Below, one piece after another: positions 1 through 13,100 of a stretch of 64,000 nt of DNA (positions within the stretch are counted from its first letter, which is position 1; the number at the start of each line of letters is the position of its first letter). The position numbers were made by a program, and so were the translations under genes. A model generated the notes under the pieces. The model did no database searches. It was not told the DNA's origin and was given only the letters and a program-made list of their open reading frames with translations. Source of the stretch: Saccharina japonica (lineage: Eukaryota > Sar > Phaeophyceae > Laminariales > Laminariaceae); NCBI GenBank assembly GCA_008828725.1, contig MEHQ01003742.1, positions 51,931-115,930 of the forward strand, given 5' to 3'.

Positions 1-2926
1 TATGGTATACCCCCTCTACGGTAGCGTGGCATGCCTTCGTCATACCGTCATACGAAGTATTACAGTAGATCTCCGTGAAAATCGCTGTTATTGCGTTCCG
101 TTATGCCGTCATATTTTAGGCGCGATGTCTTGGACCGGAGTTTTGTTCGTTACATATAGGGCGGTGCTGTATACGAGCATTTGTACCGGTATTCACACAC
201 GCCGCAATCACATCGGTTAGTCAGGGAGAGTAGATAATTACGCAAGCACATTGTTGAGGTTAATCGCGGAAAGAGCGAGAGCGTGAGTTAGCAAAATTCG
301 ATGAAAATCGACGAGTAGTACTGACAATGCTGGACCTTCTGCGCGATATACTGAAGGCAAATATTTTTATTATACTGGTACATGCCGGGGGGGAGAAGGA
401 AAGACACCCGTGACCTGTGGCCACGGCTTGTCCAGAGAGCTGGAAAGTAAAAGTGATGCTTGAAAACAAAATGATGAGGTTGAGAAAAATAACCAAGACA
501 CCCCCGCCCGGGAGGCTGGGGCTAATATACTGTCTCGCTGTTTTGGGATGGCTGGTTGGTTGACCAAAAGTTGGTACGAATTGCTATGCAAATTGGGTAA
601 GCATGACTTGATGTCAAGTGTGTGTCAAGCTGGTTCGTGGTAGAGACATGGCGGTCTGCCCAGAGATTAACAGAAAATTGCGGGCACGAAATGTCTCTGC
701 TGTATTGTATTATCAATATATACTGTCCCTCGATTTCGTAACGGCTTTATGTCGAATCCATCGAGCGATAAAGGCCGTGGTGAGATCACATTAATGGGGC
801 TTTTGGCTGGGTTCAATGTTGTGCACTGTGGCTACGAGTGTATGTCCGGCTTGTTTCATGGTCGGCGATTGACGAAGGGCATAATGCGATGGTTGGTGCG
901 AGCAGCACCACTTGCAGTGCTAGTAACGCCACTCGCATTGTTCTATCGCTGGCATATGAAGGAAGGTTTCGGCTTCGGTTTGTAGCGTATCGATTGGGGA
1001 TGGTTGGTTGCGCCCCCCCACGCAAATGGTTGAATTTTATATTGAAATACGGCATTGGAACTTTGTAGTCGTGATACACAAGATTACATCATGTACAGGA
1101 TGTCAGGGTGTGTACTTTCCCTTGTTTCCCCTTGTGTGCCGTTTTAGAACCCAGGTGTAGCAACCAATAGACCAATACGAGTGACCTATAGCGACCAATA
1201 GCGGCAAAACGCAAAGGGACTGTGGATTGCTGACTGCGGATTTTTCAACCGTCTACCAGGTACAATAGTACGAACACGCAGCAGTGTGAGTAGTATCATG
1301 CTGCGGGCGGGTTCCATACAACTTTACACGCTGTACGGACACTAAACATGCGTTGAACATCCCCAGCGGCTTATGGTGATACTGCTGATACTGCTGCCAA
1401 TGCTGCTTCGTGTGACCGATGCTTGCTTCGTGTGACCGATGCTTGAAAAATAACAATAACATGGTTTTGTCACTTTTCCTGCCTGAAGTTCCTATTACCA
1501 TAGTGTACAGACTTGATTCGTTTTCCTTGGTTAGTTTTTATCCTTCGACTGATCAGTACAAAGAAATCTTACGCTCCCACTATTAATAGCTCCCACACTT
1601 CCACATTTACTAGCAGAGAGGGAAAAGGGGGCAAGGTAGCCTCATACTTGCAGCAGGGCGTGTGCGTTCGAAGACGCATGCTATCTTAAGGTAGAGGTGT
1701 GCACACCATGGGTTTTATGAGGGTGGTCACTTGATTATCTTGATTATAGTATAGGAGCTCTATACCTGCAGTAGCCTGCACACTGATGTTGTGTGGGTTC
1801 TCTCTTATGTAGTTGTGGTGTGGAGGACACACCGAGGTGGGTTGGTGTCTCGGGTCTTCACAGAACGGAGTGGGCAACCTCTGGTTGACCTTGAACTTGT
1901 GTGTAACGAGGCGGTACTATCTAGGGGAAGGGGGCCTGGTATCCACATTTGGAGGAAAATAAAAGTGCTACCCGATGAACACTCCCATGGCCCACGTGTA
2001 AAATGAAAAACACAAGAATGACCCCATTCCGACGTTTTTGGGTTGAGGAGCCTTTAATACTTTAAAATACTTTAATAGGTCATCCAGAAAACGTTTCAGC
2101 CAAAACACGGTATACCTCTAATCTATCGAAATCCCGCCGCATCCAAGACACAAAGGAGCATCGCCACCAAAACTACAGCAACGGGGCGACCGCGACCACA
2201 TCGCGACGGCATGCCCCGAAACAATTTTATCGCGTTAGCCTTAGCTCGCCCGCTTCTGTAGGCGCCGAGTTTGTGGAAATCGGTCACCTACAGCTCTCGC
2301 AAGCAGACATGCAAAAACACGAGGCTGCTTGCACAGACAGGCAGACTGAAATAATGGATGCCTATACGCATCCCGTATAAAGAGGCTCTTTTTTTCCTAT
2401 AGGCGAAAAACGGCCTAATTAAATACGTGTTGTGTGTCCATTTAAACCGTCGCTCCCGATCTAACAGCAGCGCAAGCCGCCGCTACCTCGGGCTCGTGGA
2501 TATGTCGACCCGATCAGGTGCGATGGAGACAGCCACGCGCGGAGAATGCTCCTCCGGGTAGTATGTGATTTGCGCAAGCTCACCCACTAACAAAAACTCA
2601 GGCTACGACACCTGCCCGCCGGACCCGACCCAGTTACGGTCCACCCTACCAGTTGGGCCGTCAATTCTTGCAAGTGGCAGAACGAGCAATCTGCTCGCAA
2701 TTCGTTTGGAGCAACCATGGCACGAAACGTTTTGGGGTTCCGTGGCCTTCATTGACACTTTGCAGTAATCTTCCGCTGCCGCTCCTAATGAGAAGCACGG
2801 AAACTTCAAACTTCCGAAACACCTCTTGCAACCCCAATGCAGCCAGCAAGCTTCAGCGAGCCTCTATTCATATGCCGCCTGCAGCCGTAGTACTTCGGTA
2901 GGGTGTACACTCTGTGTCGTTGGCAG
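1..2926. other. Left-end intergenic DNA, no gene recognised
   Basis: I see no exon chain that I recognise in this stretch. Open frames are short and lie on both strands without family motifs. It contains a two-fold repeat of 'gcttcgtgtgaccgat' near 1407-1440 and one copy of a roughly 42-base repeat (1713-1754) that recurs at 6599-6640. The interval 2449-2830 is GC-rich and could be 3' untranslated or flanking sequence of the minus-strand gene that ends at 2927. Confidence 0.5.
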
Positions 2927-5900
2927 TTACGATCGTGTGGCATACACCATAAATACCATGCCAACCAAGACAGTCTCGTCTTGTCCACTACCACCCGGGC
3001 CACCCGCGTCACCGACACCGCCATTGCCAGCACCAGCAATCATGCCGGCAACATCTCCACCGTTATTACCCCGAGCAGGTCCAGATTCACTATTAATACT
3101 AATAATAGCGGGTTCATCGAGGCCAGTACGCACGCGATGTTCGGCATCCTTGCGACAGCAGTTGGACGTTCTCCCTTCAGTAGCCTTAGCCCCAACGCTC
3201 TCGGATAGCATCGGCGATGACCTTTCTGCAGGGAAGAATGATGCCGTGGCTGGTGCTGTTGACGCTGACTCTGACGGCGTCGGTCGGGGAGTGTCTTCCC
3301 CAACAATATCACGAGCTATGCCAGCAGCGTCATGGGTCGGGGAGAGCGGCGTGCCGTCCAGGGCCAAGGCCTGCAGCCATCAAACGGCGGTGATACAGCG
3401 GACACACAGCAGTGATGGTGTAGTATGTAGTAAGGTCTTCGATTCGACTGCAGCTGAGGCGTGCGAGCGTGAGATCTAAGCTGAACGGGTATCTTGCCAG
3501 GCCGGACAGGGAACGACCAGCACAGGGCGTACTATAAATATTAGCACAGCAACTATAAATAGCAGCGAAACATCGGTATGACACGGGCAACCAAAGAGGT
3601 TGGGGAAACCCTGCTGCTGCCTGTTTGTGTCGCATATGCTTGTACCGCATATGCTTGTACCGCATATGTTCGCGACGTGCTCCGCCGACCTTCAGGCACG
3701 AGCGAGGGTCAGTTGATATTCAGATTTATTAGTCAAAAGGGAGAAAACCTGCCCTATCGTTCTGCGACAAACACAGCAGAAATTGACTTCAGTTTGTGCA
3801 CCTTGATTCAAAAAGAGGGGGCATAATGGGCGGCAGAATTTGGCGCGGACCTCTTGCAAACTACCTGGTACGCACCAGGTACATGTGCCAACAGCTCGTA
3901 TTAATGGTTTGTATCGTATCTACAGCTCATTCTACAGTCCAGTACGTTTTCCGAGGCAACCTCTCACGTACAAGCATGGGTCTGTTCTTGTTCCCGGGAC
4001 ATATGATATGACTGTGCATGCCTGGTCTTGGATGCATTTTTTTAATGTTTCTATAGCTTCTGTGGATGCGCACCACTAAAAACGGGTGTTCAGAGTGCCC
4101 AGTATGAACAGTAGTGCAAGCAAGCTGCGATTTTTTTCACCTGTGTAGAGACGACGAACCCATGATCTCGAAGCAGCCCACACACCCTCTCGACACGATC
4201 TCCGACGGGATGAACTTCAGCTACGACCTGTCTGATCTTGGGCCAGTCTTGGTCCTCCACCCCTAGCAGCACGTCCTGTTCGGCAGCGTGAGCATATGGG
4301 AGGGCTTTCTATGAACCCTACAGTTAACCCCCAAGCGCAGTGGTTCGATTAATTCAAGTTTCACTTGTGTGGTTTCATTTGTTAGCGCGGCTTTCCTCTT
4401 GGCCGCATGACAATTAAACTGACGTGAAGCATCTGTCTTTGAATCCGCAATTATAGGGCAAGCCTGAGCGATCATCCTGGACCCTAAGCGGGGCATCCCG
4501 CAGCCAAAGGGTGAACTGGATGCCGGTTTATGAGGTTAGGGAAATTAGGGGCTTGGAGCGAATTGCCACCGACATGTGATGTAGCAAGCTAATTCGCTGG
4601 CATCAGCAAAAACGCGGACCGGACGCGTTAATCTGGGGGCAAGGTAACACATTGTCGCATCCTCCAAGCTAACGCCTGTCAATTCGACCCCTGGATATAC
4701 TGTGGTAAACGAGCTGCGGCCTTTTTGGCAGATCAGATGGTTGTTTCCGTTACCTCTGGCTTCGACTGCTTCCGTTGCGACACATCCAGGCAACAGCGCC
4801 CAGCAACAAATTGATATTCGAAAGACACGCAGCAGTAAATCGTGCCCCGTATAAAAAACTTTCGACCGCCTGTGCGCGACACCTTGAAGGCTGCGGTATT
4901 GACGCCCTCAACATTACTTACCAGCTCCGCTCCCTCCACGTCAATTTTGAGCAAGTCGATCGCGTCCACTCGGAGGCTGGCCATCGCCCATGACACCGTC
5001 CTGACATTACACGCCACCTGAGATCGAAACGGTGGAGCGCTGCGGGCATTATACATCCGGTACACTTTTCGCTTACGACCCATGCAGCTTCGGCAGTCTA
5101 CACTCGAGCCCTGCGACAGCTTCGATATCTTCTCTCTTATATTCAACCATGGACCATACATGAACTTGTTAGAGTCATGGTGACCGCGAAGTCAGCGACG
5201 GACAGTTCTTAATGTCGCCGGATACTCGGGCTCAGGTTGTGTCCAAAACCCGACTTTCTACTGGAGTACTGGATGATAACCTGCCATGCTGTTCAGAAAG
5301 GTGTGCAACGAAACTAGCCCTGGCCAGCTATGTAGCCGCCGATCAAACCGAGAGCAAGGTAACTGAGAGCAGACGCCCAAATTTTAGTGCGAGGATACAC
5401 CAAACTGCGAGCTAAAACGGGTTCGACAACGGTGGGGCAAGAAAACCCCTCGCTCTTATCAATAGCCAACACTCTACAGTAGGGACCGTGGGCATCACCT
5501 GTTCCGCGTCCTCGAAAAAAACGCCCTTGGGGTTGGGGCTATTCGTCTCACCCCCTAATGTCGACCCGTCCGGGGCAGCGCGTCCCATTCCTCCCTGCAG
5601 CCGTTCCTGCCCGGCATAGGGAATAGGGATTCGGCGCATTTTCAAATCAGTCATGCTGCGACAGTGGCGTTTGCACTACTACTGAAGTATAGCATCAAGA
5701 CTACCACAGCCGGAAGCTTGGATCGGTACGGAAGTGGAGTTGTCCAACTTGTCCTCTGCCGTTCCTCCTTCCGCGCGTGGTGCTCGCAGAGACGCCGACG
5801 AAGACACAGAAAGCAGTCGCCCGCTCAGGAAACACGAAACCTCTTCGACGGATAAGGCGTATTACAGTAGGTACCATGTATAAGGTATCAAGCATAAGAG

Positions 5901-8900
5901 CAAACGTATTAAGGATGGCGTAAACATTCAATACCAAAGTAACGAGTCCAACCGCATCCAAGCATACAGATTCCAGATGTTGTCATGGTCTTGTCATGAC
6001 ACACGCGACAAGGCACTCGGCCATTGCACCATCCCTGGAGCTACGTAAAAGTAACCAAAGGGTGGAGGCTTCGAGCATGAGACACTACCATGAAAGCAGC
6101 ATCCCATATCATTTCAACTGTTTCGCCCCCATCGAACGCATTGTGCTCGTGCTACTGCCTTGCCGCCTCTTCGCTTTTCACGTATCGAATGCCGAAGCAG
6201 AGCAGACACCAGCGGTAACGCCTTAGTGCCCACACCATTAATAACCCTTTTACTACTCACAAATAGAATCCTACACTAATTCCCAGTATGTTTAATCCCC
6301 AAAACTGGGGGTGCAGGTCGAAAGCGGTTAAGCCCACTACAATGGCTGCCAATATCCATACCTTTTCTCCGGGCTTAAGGGTGCTGTTGCCCGGCATGCG
6401 GGGGTAGAATGTTGCGTAGGCCTCGTCTTCATTTTTTGCGCCGAGAGCGTACCCCAGAACCACAGCAGCGGGACAGTGCCTTGAAAGAGAGACGCAAGCG
6501 GCAATAACGGCCGACACGTGCTGGATTACATCACAGGTAACGGCTGAGCGAGCTTCGGGCGCGTGTTTGCGTCATCTAGGGGTACAGTAACTCCTCATTT
6601 TTATGAGGGTGGTCACTTGATTATATTGATTATAGTATAAGACCTCTCGATTTCACCCACAAACTGGCAACAGCAAAAAGAAGAGGAATAAGCCCCATGG
6701 CCTAGGTATGCAAGGGATAGTCTTGTGAAACATTGATGACGTTCCAACTACCTATTTTTGGGTAGTGTTTTAAGAACTGGTCCCAAGTATTTGGGGGAAA
6801 ACTACTTGGAATTAGCGCGGGGTTAAGAAGTTTTTCAGTTCTGAATGGGTTAAGAAGCGCCCGCCCCGTCAGTCAAAAACAATTTTTTGGCCGAAAAGTT
6901 CTACCTCTATCGTAGCATGGGCCTTATCCCGTTTGGGGTAGGCAGCCGCTGGGGAGTGCGCATGGCTTGGGGGGCTTCATCCCGTGTGAGGGAGCAAAAA
7001 CCCCATAACAATCCACAAGAGGTTGCTCTCGATACCCAACATGTTGCGAGAACGCAACACCCGACGAAGCGTCATGACGACAGGCATCCTTGACATCGCA
7101 CCACTACACACGACACGCAAAATCTAATCTGGGAACCGGAACCGGAACCGGAACAAGGCACACGGCTCCCGTTTATGATCAGTACAGGATTGCAAAACGA
7201 CCGGGTTTCCTCTGGCCATGAAATCGTTCGACTACGCCGATGGTTGAATGCACTCACTCAGACGTGTTTCGTTTGAGTGCGGTATTGTTGAGCGGCAGGG
7301 GTTCGAAGGCGTAGATCTTCAGAGAGTCGGGTGTATCCGTCTCCAGCTCGAAAAAGATACTCGCCAGACCGACGTTCGCGCCTGCGGCAAGACAGCCAAA
7401 GGACCATTGCGTGGGTGGGTGGGTGAGTGGGTGGGAAGGAGCAGCAACGCACCGGCTACACCGTGTACATTTTTCGATACGGTCAGTCTAACGGTTTGGG
7501 GTTAGCTTCGCGGTGCATGCCGCCGGGAAAACTGAGATCAGAAAGCTGGCAGATACACAGCAGTTGTGCTCCGTCTCGAAAGGGATGCGTGGTCAACTGT
7601 CGAATGACTAACACGAGTAACAAATGAGTACGTCCCCCGCCCCCGCCCCCCCCGCCCCTTGCGCAAGATACCCTAGCAGCAATATCCGACCAAAGATGCG
7701 CCGTCTCCCTCACGCACCTATTTAGCACCTATTTATTGCTATGACTGGGAAGGAGTACTTCGGTCGCCACTAGTTACAGTATCGCGAAGACAACGATAAT
7801 ATGGTGGATCTGACACGCAGTCGCAATAGCAGCGTCCCAGGACCACTTGTAAAGACCATGCGAACGTCACCAAGCCATTGCACGGTTGGCACTCCTTCCG
7901 TACGGTATGTTCGGGCCATAATAACAACGGACTCACCGACATCCCAGATTGTGTCGCCGTCGCGTACCCGCAGTCCCATCCTTGCGTACGTCCTGTCCTC
8001 AAAAATCTCCCCGTAAATGAAAAACGCCTCTTCTTCCGCCCGCCTGGCACACCACACCCTCAGTCCGTTCGGCATCTCCCGCAACATGAGGTTCCCCTCA
8101 ACGTCGCGCTCGCTCAACGCTGGACAATCACCGCGATCACCATTTCCGCCTTCTCCACTGCTAGCACCGGCAGGCCGAGGATCGTCCCATGTCGCACGGT
8201 TCGATGCCCGGTCTTCCCTCGCAAGGTCAACCCCCTCGCACAGTCGTGCGCTCCCGCCGAATTCCCTTGCACCGTTCGCTGTTGTGATTTCTGCCTGTCG
8301 TCGCGCGGCAGTGTCCAGCCGAGCACTGGCGGTGGTGGCGCCGGTTGGAGGGTGGGGTGGTGCCGGTCGAGACGGCGGTTGGTGGCGATGCAGGAACATG
8401 GACAGCGAGTTGAGAGCGTTGTCCAGTCCGTTCTCCGCGCGTACTTTGACTCCGAAGCACGCAGCCCGCAGCTTGACCTTTGTTGCAGCATTGGGGCGAT
8501 GAAGTACAAAAACAGACGCGAGGGAGGGAGGGAGGGAGGGAGGGAGGGAGGGAGGGAGGAAGAAGACCGTGTGGAGGGCATGTTCCATCTATAGGCAATA
8601 TGCAGGTGTGGCTAAAAAACAGAGGTGGGAGGTGTGATACTCGTATGAAATCGCCAGGTAGAACACAACGCTCCTTTACTGTCTGTTCACGATCACATAC
8701 TTGCGTACGTCGTAGTACGATCACGACCAGGTCGCATACTTTGATCGTAGACGGGTGCATGATATCCTGGATCCCGTTGGACTATACATCTAGTAACCAA
8801 CCTTAGTGCCCAAATAATATGGTGTGTACTATACCAGCCTATCTCTGTCGTGTGTACGATCATTTGCACGTTAGTAACATACTGCTGTAACTGGGGAAGT

Positions 8901-10133
8901 GGCAACAACAGCCTTCATCGTGAGCAAGCATTCCAGCTCTCACATTAAGTGTACGGTGACCAGCAACAATACTTCGTACCAGGTACTAGATAACTGTTTC
9001 GACATACACCAACGGGACAAACCTGCGGTGTGAGGGCCGACATAATTCCCGATGCGGCCTTAGCAACCAAGGCGTTACGGGACATACTGGATGGCGATTC
9101 AGGCCCCACGAAGAGCGACCTCTCCATCACACTTCCCACTGCCAAGTATCGTATTCGCTCGGCCCAGAAGAGCTGGTCCAGCTGTTGCGGGCAGATCACT
9201 TCGTCATTGTCATGCCAGCCGAAGCCGCGCATGTGTGCGACGAAGCGAGATGGAAGCAGAAGTATTGGGATAAGTTGCATTTTGTTTTTACTAATAGCCG
9301 CGCCGCGCGTCAAGTACCATAGTTTCTCGTGTTCCGGCATCCAAAAACAACCTGCCGGCGCGCACTGGTTTCACGTCTGTTTTTCCCAAATATATGCATA
9401 CTGAGCATACTCGATTGGTCGCTTTTAATTGTTCCGCTGTGCTTCTGCTGTACATCTGCTGTACACCAGGTATACTGCAGCCTCAGATGTGTCGCTTTCG
9501 GCCAATGAGTCAAAGGCTTCACACGCAATACTGTAGTGGATGCACGAGTAACTGGCGAATTATAAGACATGCGCAAACTACGTTGATCACCGTTGTTTCG
9601 GCGCAACGTGTTCTACCTCTGCGCCGTCGCCGGCATGCAAGGTAGGGTTCGTTGGCATTTGCAGCATTCCACAGCTATGACGCCGTTGAAAAATCGGGGG
9701 TTTTCAGAAGACTACGGATTCTAAGTGTCTCTCGCTGCGTCACGGACCCACAGAAGCACGCACGAGTTGAATGTCGCTACGGATCTGTGGATGCCCATGG
9801 TTTTAGCATACCAGGTATATACCTGGTAGCTGCTAAAACAAATATTGAACTAGTAATATGATACTTGCCTGTTCCCTGTATGCACCACCGACTATTCGGT
9901 TGTTCGACATGAAGAGGTACAAGTATATACGTATATACAACCTTTGCAGAGAAAAAAACAAACAAAAAACGCACCGTGTGGAATCCCAGCCCTCAAAACA
10001 GCGGCTGTAGTGCCGCTTCCTCCGTGATGGATCGCCAACGAGCAACGTGGGAGAAGGATCTCATGCGCAAGAGGGCCAACATGAACCTGGGAGCGGGAGC
10101 AACAGCGGCGGCAGCAGCAGAAGCAGCAGCAGT

Positions 10134-10164
<31 letters not shown>

Positions 10165-13100
10165 ATGGCGTTGATAGGTGTTCATGTCCACCCATCCGGT
10201 TCAAAGCGTTGTGATCAAAACTCAGCAAAAGGTTGCGTCACGTATATGTAATGGCCTCGAAAGGCATTTTAACCCCATGTTGTTTTACCGGATGGGCAGC
10301 CGCATCCCGCCTTACATACACTACTGCACACATTACGTCTTACAATTGTTACTACAGTACTGTATGTACTCTCACCCTAGTGCGCGACGAAAGCCTAGTT
10401 CACCTTAGCATCAGGGTGGGCTGCCCTTGCCCCCTGCATGCCTGCCAGTGCTACTGTGGCCAACCCTGCAGATCCACACGCTTTTTTTACTCACCAATAT
10501 ATCATCGTCACCCGCAAATCCCGCAAATTCTTTCAGCACGAAGTCCGTGGCGGAGTCCAACTCGCCGAGCCGACTGTCTTGTGCACCTTCCACGCCGACA
10601 GAGACATCCTCCCCAGGTCCCTCCGCTTCTCGCGCCGGTAGAAGAACCAGACACCTAGAGCCTACCTGTCGCGCCCCGAGTAAAACCACTCGAAGGGCAG
10701 ACGCGAGCCGGTAGCCCGGCGGACACATGCCCCACATGGAGCCGAAACCGACATAAAGCGGTCGGTCCCCCCGCGCAGACAAGAACGCCTCTACACTCGG
10801 CGGAAGGTACGGCGCCATCTCCGGCGTCTTTGTCTCGACGCCAACGAGGAGCCCGTCTCCCACCATCCCACTTGCTACGTTCGGAGTTTGGTTAGGGTTC
10901 GCCCGAACCCGCGCTTCTCGTCCGTTCTTGGATATTCTTGCTTCTTCTGGATATTTCCTCCCTGGTGCCATCCTGGCTGCGGGAGGGTACACATACCCGC
11001 ACACGCGAGCGCTCTCTGGCCAGAAAGGAGACGTGTCCACCACCAGCGACGAAAAAAGGTACAAAATCAGCGGCAGGTGCGTGGGGTCCACGGCGGACGA
11101 CACCAGCGGAACGTGTACGCCGGTTAACTCCCCCCCCGCGCCTTGTCCCGCAACGACCGCAATTTCTTCAGCGAGAGGGCACGGGTGAAGTTCCAAGCGT
11201 TCCCGAAAAGTCCCCCATCTATCGGTAAAGAGCGGCCACATCCAGTGTTCCACGTGAGTCCATGCCGTTTGGCCGCGACCCCGCCCGCCACGTACGGCCT
11301 CAATGCCAGGGCAACTGTCCCCTGTGCCAGGAGCAGAGCACTGCTTTTCTGTGTTGGGTAGTGACGCTGCCGCTGGTGCTGGGTCAGACGTTGATCCCGC
11401 AAGGGTCGTATCTGGAGAGATCAACGAGGTGCCGGAAGTGGTGGTAATAGGTGTATCTGGGATACGGTTGAGCCGGCGGAAGAGGCGTGGGTAGGCCCTT
11501 CGCATTCTCCCCGCGAAAGAGCTGGGAATTGGGGCCACCGTTAGGTATGGGTGACAAACCACGCTAGGGACCTGGCGGGGGGCAGTAGTGGGCGGCGTAC
11601 GTCGGACAGAGGATGCACAGTGGTTTGTTAGGCGGGTATTCCCTTCAGTGTAGCACGAAACACGCCCGTGGCAATGAAATATGAACCTTGCACGAAGACA
11701 CTGACTGCTGCCTATCAAAGCAATGTTAACGCCTACAAACAACAAAAGAGGTGTGACAACCACTCGGGCAATGCAGGTGGGAGCGAAGGCTGGGAGGGGC
11801 CATGGGGAAATGTGGACCAATACTTATTCCAGCTATATGGTGTGCACTTGCAATATGGTGCCGTACTATCAGTGACTGGCGGGACGGCACGCAATCTGCA
11901 CATTAGTGGCACAGCAGTGCAGCTTTAACATCCCAGCATCATGAGGGTTACTCGCATACCTGCATCTTCTCCGCTAGATGGTATCCTTCCAGGGCGAACA
12001 TGTTGAAAATAATGAGGCCCGCCCCTTCACACGCCTTGACGCAGGCGTTCTCCTGTCGAAGGTTTGCTCTCGCTTCGGCCTCATCTAGCCCCGTGGTACC
12101 TACGCATAAGGCACATGTGCCCAAAGAGGAAGAGAGCACGGGTGAAGCGGTCAAGCCCTGATGTTCAGACGCTTCATGTAGCAGGTACTCCGTTTGCCTG
12201 TGTTTGTGTGCATACCTCTATCTGTATGTACAACGGATTCAGCAGCAGCAGTACGGGACGTGTATAGTTCCTGCAACTGTTGTTTCTGTGTTTTGCATTG
12301 GTATCATAGACTACAGTATGTACACATTCGAGTCACGCTTGGCCGGTACTGGACTGAGAAAATTGCCCTGAAAAAATGGTTCCAGATCTCCGCTTCAGAA
12401 TGCTATGTACGAGTATGCTACTCGTACGAGTACTGCTGTAGTGGTATTAATTAAGTGGCGAAAAACCTGAGAGTAAACTCTTTAGAATGCATACCGGTGA
12501 GTGTCATACGTACGTACCGTATGTAGATTGTATTCATAATGGCGCTCCAGAGGTTACGAGCAAGACACAAGATGCGTGCAGTCTGTACCACAGCAGTCAG
12601 TTTGCAGTACGTATGATATGCATAGCGGTACTCGTAGCATCGTGCTGCAGACAGGCCGTTGGTGCTCATGATTTTCGGGCGTATTCGACGGCCTCCTCAA
12701 GGGCGGGTGAAAAAAAGGACCCGAGACCCCCACTCACATTTTTGCATTTGGGGCCGATTGGGGGGGGGGGGGGTATTCTGGTCAGTTCCTATACTAAATC
12801 CTATATATCCAATGAATTTTCCAGTTCCTATACTAAATCCTATATAACCAATGACTTTTCCAGTTCCTACTCTAAATCCTATATAACCAATGACTCAACC
12901 CTTGACTCAACCACAAGTTACTTGGTTTTAGAATGGGCACTTGTCAGCCACTGCGCCTAAAAGTAGCAGAGGTCGGACACTGACAAAGAAGCGGACGTGG
13001 AAGGAAACGAATTAAGTTGGGGCAAGCCGAGGCGGGGGAGGGGGGCAGTTGCGACAAACCACAAACCCATGTTCCGTCTCTGACCGCAGTGCCCATTGCA

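Noticed and set aside
2661-2849. Minus-strand frame with LAALGLQEVFRKFEV as the FkbM C-terminus
   Set aside because: It lacks a good acceptor in the right phase, and the exon ending at 2927 already supplies a proper end.
2826-3479. Plus-strand frame of 217 codons
   Set aside because: The minus strand of the same interval gives the phase-matched terminal exon ending VYATRS-stop, as expected for an FkbM tail. The plus frame is Pro/Ser/Ala-rich without motifs.
8521-8560. CRISPR or other ordered array
   Set aside because: It is a plain GAGG microsatellite without spacers. No CRISPR-like array occurs in the window.
7770-8594. Long plus-strand frames opposite exon 6 of the fusion gene (238 and 161 codons)
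   Set aside because: They are complementary shadows of a GC-rich exon that matches GT28 and FkbM families on the minus strand.
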